A stretch of 64,000 bases of DNA. Origin: Phorcus lineatus (lineage: Eukaryota > Mollusca > Gastropoda > Trochida > Trochidae). Numbering within the stretch: position 1 is the first letter of the stretch; each line of letters opens with the position of its first letter. The stretch lies in assembly GCA_921293015.1 (NCBI GenBank), contig OV121081.1:69643022-69707021 (forward strand), written 5' to 3'. Both the position numbers and the translations under genes were made by a program. The notes under the pieces are model-generated. The model saw only the letters and a program-made list of their open reading frames with translations. It made no database searches and was not told the origin of the DNA. Below are positions 11,881 to 23,320 of the stretch, piece by piece.

Positions 11881-13380
11881 TATTTATGTAGAAGTAAGAA
11901 TTATTTCTTATATGTGTAAAATGTTTGCATATGGAAATCAATAAATAACAATTCACTATGAAAAGTATACTTAATATCTGAAAAGTTAATTACATTGAAA
12001 TTTAATTCTTCATTTTCGCTTATTTGACTCAAGTTAGGTTAATTGAGCATAATTACTATCTGTATCAACACAAAACAATAATCTCTTTTGGTTTGAATTA
12101 CTAACACTTACAAGGTACAATGAAGGAAATAGTCTCGTGATGCTAAAAGAAAGTTTCAAAAATCAAAGACAACAAACTCTGATCCTTATAATTATTGTTC
12201 ATTATGGAAACTTGATAAGTGTTACCTTTTTCCCTCATTTTCTTCCTGGACCGTGACATTGAAAGTTTTTATACGAACGATGCATAAATCGGAAAGTTAC
12301 TTAATCTTTTGAGTTTGTATATGAAAAGTTTTTAAATATATGAATTTAATTTTTTTTTATAATACTCGAACAGTTAACATTTTGTGTTGTCGTGAATAAT
12401 TAGACCAGATGTCTAGCTGGGTCTGCTTATCAAAGCAACGTGTCACTGTGTCGCGTCTCTACTCGGACTTGCGCGTAAATTCGCGTACAATCACATTAAC
12501 TTCCTCTCTGTAATTTTATGTATATATATCGCACGATATCATTATATACTTATGCAATAATGAATTGACTGGAGTAAAATGTTTTATTGCTCTTCGGTCA
12601 CACTATATGGTCAACATTTTGACACATTTTTTTTCTGTACCGTTTTTAATAGTTTCCGTTATAGCGGTTTGTGAAATTAACAAAGAAATATTTTATTTGA
12701 TTTATTTATTATCTGTTCATGATTCCATATTTTAAGAATATTTTGATGTGGATGGATTATTTACTACGCTGCAAGAAGAGTCATATAATGGCATCGTCTC
12801 TACTCCGTGCTGCGACGTTAGTGACGGGAGTGGCAAACAACTAATTTAACTGATTTAAACAATATTTAATTTCCATGAAACATATATTACACATCATTCA
12901 GAATATATATATTCAAAAAGGAAAAAGGATTAGCAAACAGGCAGCAAATGCATATATAAACGCTTCTCCTGAAACAAACATGAAACGATTAAGATATCAA
13001 GTACATTGGTGGAAATATATATTTGCAATTATTCTTACTAAAATCAAATTCATATTAAGCATTGTCAACCTCTGCATTTGGTACAGATTTAATAAAAGAG
13101 CTATAAAAATCGGTTGGTATCATTTATGAAATGATATACAGATATTATTAGGAATTCGTTAGCACTCTGTGACAAGGATTTGTCGCCGCTCAAGGTAGAT
13201 TTTAATTTTATATCGTTTTTAAAAAAGTATTGATTTGATCGGAATCCATCATAAAGTGGCAACAGGCAGGATTTGCTGACAACAATAAGTGGATTTTCAA
13301 TATGATGCTGTCATTTTCGATTTTCATTTTCCAATTTCATCTGTGTAAATATGCTTCTATACTTAATTTGACGTAAAGAC
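11881..13380. other. Loop of the foldback element, no gene recognised
   Basis: AT-rich sequence between the LINE relic and the right arm. The frame 12875-13129 (84 codons) is basic and shows no known domain. No transposase motif was found. Loop sequence of foldback elements is often captured genomic DNA. Confidence 0.5.
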
Positions 13381-14365
13381 GACCTATGAGCCCTTCACAA
13401 TCTGAGAATCGACCTCTATACCCCTCAGTTTGATATATAATTGAGCTATGAGCCCTTCACAATCTAGAAATCGATCCCTATACACCCTCAGTTTGACATT
13501 AAGGCGAGTTGTGAGCCCTTCACAAACTGGGAATCGACCCCTATACCCCTTCAGTTTGACTAATAGGCGAGCGGTGAGCCCTTCACAATCTAGGAATCGG
13601 CCCCTGTACTCCCTCAGTTCGACATATAGGCGAGTTGTGAACTCTTCACAATCTGAGAATAGACCTCTATACTCAGTCAGTTTGATTTATAGGCGAGCTA
13701 TGAGCCCTTCACAATCTAGGAATCGATCCTTATACTCCCTCAGTTTGATATATAGGCGAGTTGTGAGGCCTTCACAATCTAGGAATCGGCCCCTATAATC
13801 CCTCAGTTTGACATAAAGACGATCTATGAGCCCTTCACAATCTGAGAATCGATCCCTATACTCCGTCAGTTTGACATAAAGCCGATATGTGAGCCCTTCA
13901 CAATCTGGGAATCGACTCCTATACCCCCCAGTTTGACTTATAGGCGAGCGGTGAGCCCTTTACAATCTAAGAATCGGCCCCTGTACTCCCTCAGTTTGAC
14001 ATATAGGCGAGTTGTGAGCCCTTTACAACCTGAGAATTGACCCCTATATTCTGTCAGTTTAAATAAAGGTGAGCTATGAGCCCTTAACAATCTAGGAATC
14101 GGCCCCTATACTGCGTCAGTTTGGTTTATAGGTGAGCTGTGAGCCTTTCACAATCTAAGAATCGACTGCTATACCCTCTCAGTTTAAATAAAGGTGAGCT
14201 ATGAGCCCTTCACAATCTAGGAATCAACTCTTACACCCCCTAAGTTTGACATAAAGACGAGCTGAGAGTCCATTACAATCTGGGAATCGGCCCCCATACA
14301 CCCTCATTTTGAGAAAGAGACAAGCTGATTGCTCATCACAACCTAGGAATCGATCCCTATACTTG
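13381..14365 (-). repeat. Right arm: 63-bp minisatellite in opposite orientation, about 15-16 units
   Basis: CACAATCT recurs about every 63 bases from 13396 to 14335. Units read roughly GAGCCCTTCACAATCTAGGA, then ATCGACCCCTATACTCCCTC, then AGTTTGACATATAGGCGAGC: the reverse complement of the left-arm unit. An open frame across 13448-13798 encodes 21-residue repeats for the same arithmetic reason as on the left. Confidence 0.85.
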
Positions 14366-14429
14366 CTTAATAGAGAAACCTTAATAAGCTAGATAATTCC
14401 TACTTTATAATGATGAAAATACTACTAAA

Positions 14430-14584
14430 ACACAAATTCCTAGATTGTGATCATTCCCAGATTGTTCAGGTCGCACAATCTGCAGATTGTTTAAACAATC
14501 TAGGAATTCCTAGATTGTGAGCAAACAATCTGCAGATTGTTCGAACAATCTGCAGATTGTGATATACCCCAGATTGTTCGTAAC
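14430..14584. repeat. Right terminal palindromic module of the foldback element
   Basis: Mirror image of the left module. ACAATCTGCAGATTGT occurs at 14475-14490, 14525-14540 and 14545-14560, with the same TTTAAA and TTCGAA junctions and flanking CCTAGATTGTGATCATTCCC. The order and spacing of the three palindromes are reversed relative to the left end. Confidence 0.75.
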
Positions 14585-14594
14585 ATGGATGTTC
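14585..14594 (+). repeat. Right 10-bp direct repeat of the large foldback element
   Basis: ATGGATGTTC, identical to 9046-9055; see the left copy. Confidence 0.75.
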
Positions 14595-17409
14595 TGTACA
14601 ACACGTGGTAACATTCTCAGTTATTCTTGTCAGACACAATCATCGCGCGAGGTCCAAAATAAATTGATACATAAAATTTGGAACGAGACAACCATTGACA
14701 CCTACTCATAAAATTCCCAGACAAAACTGACCTGATACACTTCAATGAATGTGTCTCATTGTTACCAAAAATATCCAATCGAATTCATAAATCATTTCCT
14801 CGGGTAACATTTTATTTTAGAGCGAATATATCATATAAAAGTAGTGATTTTATGTATGTCATAATTTTGAGTTTAGCTATTGCGAATTTTAATTTCATCT
14901 CATGATAATTTAGTTAGGTCCCTGCAAAAATATCTAAACCTCTAGTTAGTATCATAACAATGATATGCAAATTGATGGAATTTCTAACAATCTATAGCAT
15001 ATAAGGGTCGCATGGCTTTAGTTTGTACATTAATATCTATGTATACCAAAATCAGATTGTTAAGTTTTTATGAATCCCAAGGAAACTACATAATTCACCC
15101 ACACGTTGCGCTTGTATATACAGTAAAAGCTGAAATACGTCAGCTGTTAATTTTGGCCAGTGTATTGAAATGATAATTTACAAAATTATAATGTATTGTT
15201 ATAAAACAATAATATAAAAAAGTATAATGTATTGTTGTGATGATTAAACAACCATTTTTGTCACATTTCGTGCTTGATTTGCATCTCAATAGCTTGTAAA
15301 TGTAAAAACGTTTCTCTTGTTTTCACCTGAAGTAATCAACTTCAGTTATTTTCTTATGTCAGTCATAGTTGCTCTGAAATCGTCAAACACATGTAAAACG
15401 TTAGCTTCACATTTTGAACGTCAATGAAGAGTGAGGCCTTTCACATCACTTTATACAAATTACTACTAGAGGATAAAAAATGTCTACTCTCAGAGAAAAT
15501 GATTAGGAATGGGAGACTGCAAACTTCGAGCGTTCGGGATTGGAGGGAAAATCAATTTAACAGCTCCAGAAAACTGGCCGAGTGGCAACATTTTAGAACC
15601 GTATTAGATAACGGTGATGTTTATATCACGTATAAGTGTCTACGTTCAATCACTCTGAGTAATCGACTACACAAAGAATTATTCCGAGACACCATCACAT
15701 TGTTATTAATTGAGACAGAAGTTACTAAGTATTATGTTTGATAAATATTTGAATGAAGCAACAGTTTATTTTCAAAAATGTTCAAGGTCAAATGTAAACT
15801 ATTTCGATTTCAAGAGTATGTTTTGGATAAATACTAACAAATAGTAACACCTTTTTAACCAATTTTTTGTTTCTTATGTTTGACCCATTGAATAGTCAAT
15901 ACCTTGCATTGTTATCTATATTGTTTAACTTTGAAAACAAATTTCCAGCGAAAATATTTTGTCTACGATTTATCTGAATAACGTTAATTACTTGTCTGTT
16001 CATAACCGAAGTCTTTTCTTCTGGCGCTGTTGTTACCAATTTCACTCAAGTTGATACACATATCCATTGTTATTTTGCGTCAAATATTTAGTTTTTCTTA
16101 GGCGTGGTGGAGCAGGTATTGAATTGGTATCAGTTGAAGCATATTTGCATTTGAAGCATATAAAATCAATATTTAATAGACTGTCGTCTCTTCAGAATGA
16201 TAAGTCTTTATTATTATTTAAACACAGCCAGCTATAGAGATCCCTATATTTCTACATTTGAAGAGAATGATGTCTTGGAGTTTGGAAATTTCTGTCCTTA
16301 TAATGTATCGGAATAATTTAGATAAATAAGATAGATATGAATATAAGAAATATTGAGTACATATTTTAGTCGGGAATTTGAGGGATATTTTGTATTCTTA
16401 ATATTCCCTCTGTACAAATGCACTCAAACTTAGCAGTAATTGTTGCAAAGATGAACTACTGCATTGAGACTTTCCACCAAAATTCCAGTGAACCAATTAA
16501 ACAAACTTGGCCTTGAGTTTCACCATGTCGGGGAAACAAGCATTTTGGAACATCTCACAGGGAAGTATGACACTAAATGAAGAGACAGGGATTGAGAAAA
16601 GAGGAAAAAGAAAAGTAACTTGTAATATGCAAAAACAGAAACAGGTTTGGAAATAAGATGTTTCTATCATATATTTCCGTATTGCAAATTATCATGATGT
16701 TTCCCAGAAATGCTTGAGATCATTCATGACTGATAATGCAACTGTTAATCGTTAAAATAGTTTACTTTGCATCACTGATAGATTTTGGATCACACTATCT
16801 GCAACTGAAAAATTGATGTATTTGTTTGGTGAAATGAATTGTAGGATTCGACCGTACACACTTAGTCAGGCAACGAATGAATACACAGTTTACCGACACG
16901 ACAACCAGATTTCTTTTAAAAATCGACAAGTTTTTAATTTCAAAAAAACATTCAGTACTCCATTGTTCACTCGATTACAATTACAATATTGAAAACAAAA
17001 TGATACGTTTTGTGATGGATCAAATCAGTGGTACGTGTCTTGTCTCTACGGTATGTCTAATAACTGTCACTTGTATTTTTCATCCTTGTAAAAGTAAAAG
17101 TGAAATTGAATTAATACAAAATTAAATCCCAAACTATTTTCAGAAGCCAGACAGAAATATTTGATTTCCTTGATTATGCCAGTACGTGGTAATTGCTTTT
17201 TTTTTAAAAATTGAATAACAGCCAAAGTTTTATGTTTTACTTAGAGGACACGCCATTTGGTACATCCCTTGTTGATGATGAAAATGAATCTATAAATATA
17301 GTTGTCTACTAGCTCTAAAAATAAATAAAAGGCAAAAGCCAACAACAAAATCAAAAATAGGATTCGGGCCTTCAATTTGAGTTATCTAAGAATTAAAATC
17401 ATTCAAACG

Positions 17410-17411
<2 letters not shown>
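14595..17411. other. Mostly empty intergenic stretch with one 105-codon frame
   Basis: The frame 15424-15741 (plus) is the longest here and has a fairly ordinary amino-acid mix (Trp, Arg and Leu present, no long homopolymers). I recognise no domain, no matching splice sites and no homology, and a frame of this size is expected by chance in 64 kb. I list it only so that a homology search can rule it in or out. The rest is AT-rich and unremarkable. Confidence 0.3.

Positions 17412-17478
<67 letters not shown>
17412..17478. repeat. (AT)n microsatellite
   Basis: About 33 uninterrupted AT dinucleotides, ending in a short (CA)n run (17486-17495). Confidence 0.95.
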
Positions 17479-17484
<6 letters not shown>

Positions 17485-18430
17485 CACACACACACTGCTA
17501 AGTAATACAGGAATAAGGAGTGTATAGTCAAATCGATATTAGATAGGACGAAGTTAATGTATCGTTTTGAGATTTAATACGCGAGCTTCCTTTTGCAGCA
17601 GTATATACATTTGATAAGGTATCTTCTTATTCATACAGGAAGTAGGTCAATATTTATTCGGTTGACTTGTTTGTACCAACATTGATCCTACTAGATTACT
17701 ACTATAGATTAAAATGTCAGGATCTTAGCCCAAATAAAATAATAAGCGATGGAAATCGCTGTGCCTAATACCTCCTCACACATGCAACTATCCGGTATTG
17801 ACTTCTTAACAATCAGGTCAAGTTTTAGTAACCATATACTGACACGATCATTGAAACTGTTCATTCATCCGTTTCACTAGAATAGATGAAACTATGTCCA
17901 ATAAATCACTGACATTTTGATTAAGCACATCAACTAGTCCCATATACTAATAAGCTGTAACATTTCATACATAGCACAACAGTTTCAAGGCATGTATACA
18001 TTTAACAGCAGAATTTTATTGTCGCTTTCTATCATTGGATTATTATTTTAGAAAATAAAATGCATACCAATGTCAACATTATTCTGTTTATGATAATATC
18101 ATATCCTATTAATTACCAAACCTCCGCCTTTCCAGTATATTTTGCGATTAGGTGTATAAATGGAATCCGAATATGAATTGATTGGTTTGAAAATTGGATC
18201 TTGTACAGCCACATAATGTATTGACTTCTGCTTTAATTAGTAACGCACTCTGTCCATCTGGCGTCCTCTATGTAATGTGCACTGTAACAATGACCAATGT
18301 CAATGTACATAAACGTAATCAACTTTATTAACTGTATCAATGTATTTATCTTTCTGTACTTCAACCTACTCAATTGTACAAACCTATTCCCATTTATGTA
18401 ACAATTCCCTCTCAGATCATATCCAACATC

Positions 18431-18475
18431 ACTTGATAACGGTGTTAGTATCTACACCGAAACGTCGCAGTCCTC
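18431..18475 (+). other. Degenerate hammerhead-ribozyme-like motif (possible retroelement end)
   Basis: TTGATAAC is followed by a perfect 5-bp stem (GGTGT/ACACC, 8-base loop) and then GAAACGTC. The order resembles the conserved core of a hammerhead ribozyme (CUGAUGA, stem II, GAAA). Here core positions 3 and 8 (C and G in active ribozymes) are changed, so it would be inactive. Stems I and III are not evident. From memory, similar '...ACACCGAAACGTCG' sequences recur in invertebrate repeats. Confidence 0.3.
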
Positions 18476-18917
18476 TGTTGATCTCACCAACTTCTTATTG
18501 CCTCTCAATGCTTTAATAGATCAAATTCCTTTGCAACGAATGATGGTATTGTTATCTTAATGAACTTCCAATATCTAAGGCTAATGCAAAGCGTTGCTAA
18601 ACAAAACAATTAAATCACTTTAGAAAGTAATTTTTATAACAATTTGTTACTACATATCTCGAAGAAATGAGTGAATAATATGAACTTAAACACAGTCGGC
18701 TCGAAAGAGATGCTCTGCATACCAAGTCTCGCCATTTTACTTATTACAAGTGTACTCTGCTAATTTCAAGAGCAACTTTGTATTTCAAGTCTAAGATTAT
18801 CTTTCAACATCTATCAAAACGTACTGTCAATTATCATGCAAGGTGTGCAAGCACTCCGATTAGTCGTGAGCCCCCGAGTCCGACCAAAAGGCATCTTGAC
18901 TTGAGTTATTATTATCG

Positions 18918-19008
18918 ACATTTTTACGTACGTCATGAACAGTAATTTGGATCGAGTGGGACGGGAAAATGACCTTACGATAACAATAACGGTTTGACGT
19001 AAAAATGT
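18918..19008. repeat. Short inverted repeat
   Basis: ACATTTTTACGTACGTCA (18918-18935) faces TGACGTAAAAATGT (18995-19008). The arms are complementary except for a 4-base ACGT insertion. Possibly a worn MITE; no duplication of flanks seen. Confidence 0.35.
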
Positions 19009-21049
19009 TTTGGGTTTTTAACTCGAAAGATAATAAAACACTTATCGACTGGTTAATTCCGTCAATACTTGTTTTATATACCGGTGGAAAATAATTGTTA
19101 CCTCCGACTGAAATTCGTCGTCGGTCAATATTGTTTTTCCTTGGTTTTTGAAGTCTATATTTGTATAATTTATTAGTTAGCCACTGTCAGTACGTATTCG
19201 ATTTATATGAATTATTGTTATTTGGAAAACTCACTCTTTTTTACAGCAGCAAATACATTCATGAGATTAATCAGAGTAGAGGTATTAAGTAATTCCAAAA
19301 CCATACATATGCCACTGTAAGTCACATAGTTATCACAAATCACAAATAAAATATCACAATAAAAACGATAATAATAATCCATCAAAAAGGTATAAATTTT
19401 TCCCTTTATCAAGTGTTGCATCATTGCATCAAATCGACTTTTTCAACTTTCATGCATGTCCCCTATTAGGCAATCTCATGCAAACATTTGCTTGGTAAAC
19501 AACTTATTCCAATTAACCTGTCAACATGCAATTCAAAGCCATTATGATGGCCTACTTTTGCACTCTGTTCGGATTACTAAGGTTTTGAAAATAGCAGAGT
19601 TGAACGTAAACCACTTAAAGGTTTAAGGAATGGAATGTATTCTCATAATATCAATACAGCCTGATTATGTGAGACACTGTTGCAACTTAGATTTTTATTG
19701 TCTGTGCTGTGTGGCATCTCTCAAAAACACTTATGTCGTTTTGATTTGCAGTTTACACCATTAATGGCTCCAACGTTGACATATGAGGCTATTCACCTTT
19801 ATTCGTAAAAGAAATTCACTGTAAGTGGATTCAAAACGTGTTACTGATGACAGTGTTATGTAGTGAGATTAAAGACAAGCTAGAATATGAAGTTTATTGT
19901 AAAATATATTAAGTTATTTAAGTATGTTCAAATCGGATATGAAATGAAATAGGGTATTATTTGCAGTTATCAGACATATTGTCTATAAATACTTATACGA
20001 TATGTCCACAGTTCAAAAGTGAATGATATCATTACTTATCATGGATTAGTCTTGAGGTGATAAGACATCACTAGTATAAATTTTATCATGATTCGTATAT
20101 TTTGGTATTTATTAAAATGTAATCCAGATTTGATATACTCTATTAATATATTTAGTTGTAAATACCATTAACTAAAATACGATCCGATATAGATAAAGTT
20201 TAAGCTTCATTTAATCTTGCAATAGTATTGTCCACATGAAAAGGGAAAACAATAATATGTGACACATTGATATCATATTTGAAACATAATGTATAATTAT
20301 AGGTAAAGCGATATAAAAAAAAGACTTTACAACTAATAGGTAACTTAACTGTGTAATCATAGTATGTCACTTTAATAAGGTAAGTGATGTCAACAACAAT
20401 AAGTCTTAGTATATTCAAAGGATATATAACGAGAAAAATTAACACATCAATGTTGCATTTAACTCACGGGTTACAATTATTGCTGAATTTTTGCAGTTGT
20501 CCATTAAACGTTTGATACTTGACAACTAGTTATTTTCAGCACAGTAATCCAAAGACAGCCAACAGTGAACACATTTAAACAAAAGGGAGAGGTTTAACCC
20601 TGTCTATCATTCAACAATTACTTCTCCTCACTGTCACATGTAACTGACGTTTTCAATCCAGCAGTGCTCTTAACTTGATAGAAATTTGTAATCCCAATTT
20701 TTCTTGAATTGAAATAAATTACACAGAAAATGATCAATGACCAATAAACACTTAACTCATGCCCTCAAATTCGACCATTTTTTCATTACTTTTAAAATGT
20801 TGAGTCTCATATAATATAATGATGAAAGACACTGTGCATTGGACATCAAGACAGTTTTCAAACTGTTTTTATAAGGTTGAATACAGTACCATTTGCCAAA
20901 TATACATGTATCAATTAATTTGTCATAGCTCACCTTAAAGCTGACCAGCTGATAATTTGGACATGAAAAAAATAAAAAGTATCTATTTTTAAAATCGAAA
21001 GTTGACCGAAGCACAGATGAATGCTTACACTATTTTCAAACTTCTGGTC
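19009..21049. other. No gene seen; AT-rich intergenic sequence
   Basis: Only short chance frames on the minus strand (19218-19424, 20200-20445, 20757-21014), with no motif. Confidence 0.5.
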
Positions 21050-21117
21050 TGTGTGTGTCTCTGTCTCTGTCTCTCTGTCTCTGTCTCTCTGTCTCTGTCT
21101 CTCTGTCTGTCTCTCTG

Positions 21118-21195
<78 letters not shown>
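21050..21195. repeat. Compound (TCTG/TCTC)n and (CT)n microsatellite
   Basis: Begins with mixed TCTGTC/TCTCTG words (21057-21138) and ends in a pure (CT)n run of about 55 bases. All long reading frames here (Ser/Leu/Cys or Arg/Glu repeats) are artefacts of the repeat. Confidence 0.95.
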
Positions 21196-21197
<2 letters not shown>

Positions 21198-21447
21198 ATT
21201 CATATTTGATCGTCTTGTCGCTCGATGAAGACGCGAGTTTTTCTGTTCGGGGGTAATACTTCCAAAATTTCATAAATTATCATCGCTGTCGTTTAACAAA
21301 CTTTTGTAATTAGAAGTCATATACATTAATCATAATGTATAGTTATCACACATCATCTACAATATGAGTGGGTATATTGTTTTATTTTATTGTAATGGTA
21401 CTTTCTGATTGTTTTATTTTAGCACAATCAACATACTATCGACATAC

Positions 21448-21675
21448 ACAGGGTGGATATACCCTGAATCCGTTTGCCGGAACCCTTGCCGGATTCCCCG
21501 GATCCTATCAAAAATGGTATACTGGGATCCGGCGACTGATACCTCAACGGATCCGGGATCCGGACGGACAACGCCGGATCCCTTGCCGGATCCCCAGTAG
21601 ATAAGAATACGGGGATCCGGAGCCGGATCCCTCACCGGATCCTAGATACGGACGGACACCACCTGATTCTCTAGC
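21448..21675 (+). repeat. GGATCC-dense dispersed repeat, copy 1
   Basis: About 228 bp with nine GGATCC (BamHI) sites, mostly as GGATCCGG or CCGGATCC. It begins with the hairpin AGGGTGGATATACCCT. Its reverse complement is present at 33283-33482 with the same order of landmarks: hairpin end, TGGTATACTGGGATCCGG, CCGGATCCCTCACCGGATCC, CGGACGGACACCACC. It is GC-rich in an AT-rich setting. Class unknown. Confidence 0.7.
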
Positions 21676-22090
21676 GGTAACAGGACGGATCATCTTCAAA
21701 TACATCATATATTATTGGCAATCCTTACCTTTTTTCCATGATAGTGAACTGCGCATAACTTGAAAAGAGATACCCATCAAGTAATGAAAAAGAGTTGCTT
21801 TGGAAATCACTTCGAATGTTTCTAAAAATGGTAAACAGTTAACAAGGTAACAGTATGGAAAATTAGTAACAGTATGGAAAATACCATAGTGGTAACAGGA
21901 AGGAATATCTTTGAAGACATCATAACTCATTGATAATATTTTTCTTTTGTTCACTCGAAACTGCATATAACATAAGATGTGTTAAGCTTTAAATGAAGAA
22001 AACGTCGTTCTGAGAAACACTTGAAACATTGTTTTAAATGCTGTAAACAGTAAACAAGGTAACAGTATGGAACACAGATAACAGTATGGA
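21676..22090 (+). repeat. Two diverged tandem units (about 210 bp) marked by GTAACAG
   Basis: Unit 1 (21677-21890) and unit 2 (21892-22090) share an ordered layout: GTAACAGGA at the start, CATCATA, AACT-CATAAC, then AAACAGTTAACAAGGTAACA or its variant at the end. GTAACAG occurs at 21677, 21847, 21866, 21892 and 22059. Confidence 0.6.
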
Positions 22091-22161
22091 TTTGAATTCT
22101 ATCAATGATGTTAAAGGAATGCTTGCACAATAACATTGATATTGGATGAATTGAAATTGAG

Positions 22162-22574
22162 TCATGTACAGCAGTGGGCCAGTATCTCCTCGTATAGAGA
22201 TGAATCTATGGCATAATGAGAGCCATTGATAGGTACTGGAGGTGGAATAACAGCAAAGATGTTTCAAGCAAATACCAACATCTATCCTTGAATTTTCTTG
22301 GCCAGAAATAAGTGTTGCTATTACGCCCAACTCGGTGCATGCATTCAACCTTTACATCATTAATATCAATAACAAAGCCAGGATATGGCATCCCTTCATA
22401 TATGACAACATATCGGTCAAGAAGATCATCCTTGTCTATGTCAGCCTTAAGATTCTCCACCAAACCAAATAAATCACTTGGCTCACAATCTCCAAACTGA
22501 CATTTTTCTCCATCCTTGCCCTTTTCAACAACACCAACCGTCTCTTCAGGACCTAACTTCTCTCCCCCACCAAC
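22162..22574 (-). pseudogene. Broken fragment of a 'YPG'-type domain protein of transposon-associated style
   Basis: A minus-strand frame open from 22574 encodes an acidic, Cys-containing lead (about 40 residues). Next comes a compact domain with DRYVVIYEG, PYPGFVI, VECMHRVG and FWPRKFKDRCWY. The spacing of aromatic-PG, V.CM.R.G and the WP..DRCWY end recalls an uncharacterised small beta-barrel-like domain seen in many invertebrate transposon-derived proteins (family recalled, not searched). Near 22266 the frame shifts; the next frame continues with FAVIPPPVPINGSHYAID and ends at a TGA at 22162. The frameshift marks it as a relic. Gly/Glu/Lys-rich low-complexity coding-like sequence lies upstream. 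Confidence 0.5.
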
Positions 22575-22880
22575 TTAACACTTCTCTCCCTCTCCAAAAT
22601 CCACCTCACACTTATCTAACCCAGTATCCTTCTCTCTCCCAACAACCTCACCCATCTCTCTCTCCAAACCCAAGCCCACCCTTCTCTCCCTCTCCGAAAC
22701 CAACCTCACCCTTCTCTCCCTCTCTAAAAATCAACCTCACACTTATCTCCCCCAGTATCCTAACCCTTCTCTCTCCTAACAACCTCATCCATCTCTCCCT
22801 CTCCAAAACCAAGCTCACACTTCTCTGCAACACAAAGCTTTTCTCCAACACAAAACTCACCCTTCTTTCCGACATCTAGC
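22555..22880 (-). repeat. Degenerate purine-rich tandem repeat (pyrimidine-rich on plus strand)
   Basis: The minus strand repeats GGAGAGGGAGAGAAG-like words separated by TTGGTTTTGG and GGTGAGGTTG blocks. It would encode GEGEK.EVGFGE-type repeats, but stops break every frame. The plus-strand Pro/Ser/Leu-rich frame (22478-22879) is an artefact of this composition. Confidence 0.6.
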
Positions 22881-22904
22881 TCACACACATCAAAATGATT
22901 GGGC

Positions 22905-23320
22905 ACCCAAACTTTCTCTCCTGTTACCTTTTTTGTAGAAATATGAGGGCAGTGTTGTTAACAGTTTTTGTAAATAATGATAAATTAAACACTGTATAAA
23001 AAAACAAACCCGATGGAAATTTTCATTACTTGTGTTGCCATATATACTGGTTTAATAAATACTTGTTAAATCATATTAAATCCATAGTCTATCCTGTTAC
23101 CAAAACTTTCTTTCCTGTTACCTTCTTTGTAGAAAGATGAGGTCAGTGTTATTCACAGTTTTTGCAAATAATAATAAATTAAACACTGTATAAAAAACAA
23201 ACAATATGGATATTTCCATTACTTGTGTTGCCATATATACTGGTTTAAGAAGTACTTGTTAAATCATTTATGATCCATATTCTATTCTGTTACAAAAACT
23301 TTTTTCCTGTTACCAAATAT
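22905..23320 (-). repeat. Two tandem units (about 185-195 bp) with CTGTTAC, inverted relative to the left units
   Basis: Unit 1 (22905-23090) and unit 2 (23100-23300) are close copies: CTTTGTAGAAAGATGAG, CAGTGTT, AAATTAAACACTGTATAAAA, then ACTTGTGTTGCCATATATAC and TACTTGTTAAATCAT. Unit boundaries carry CTGTTACC (22921, 23094, 23115, 23307; a variant at 23287), the reverse complement of the GTAACAG mark at 21677-22059. Confidence 0.75.

Larger units (their letters stand above)
9056..14584. mobile_element. Large foldback transposon with minisatellite inverted arms
   Basis: A 5.5-kb structure made of two inverted arms (9056-10437 and 13381-14584) around a 2.9-kb loop. Each arm has, from the outside in, a palindrome-rich terminal module, a short AT-rich spacer, and an array of 63-bp units. 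The arrays point in opposite directions. A 10-bp direct repeat flanks the whole, so it appears to have inserted as one unit. No transposase is visible; the only coding relic in the loop is a LINE fragment, so the element is non-autonomous. Foldback (FB/TU-like) elements are known to have long arms of tandem repeats. A 9-11 bp duplication would fit the Mutator-like group, but the assignment is inference. Confidence 0.8.

Noticed and set aside
9262-14365. CRISPR array
   Set aside because: The 63-bp units are head-to-tail copies without unique spacers, arranged as two inverted arrays in a eukaryotic foldback element.
21002-21273. Several Ser/Leu- and Arg/Glu-repeat frames
   Set aside because: All are translations of the CT/TCTG microsatellite on both strands.
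22478-22879. 133-codon Pro/Ser/Leu-rich frame
   Set aside because: Lies antisense to the purine-rich tandem repeat and the YPG-domain relic; composition is explained by the repeat.
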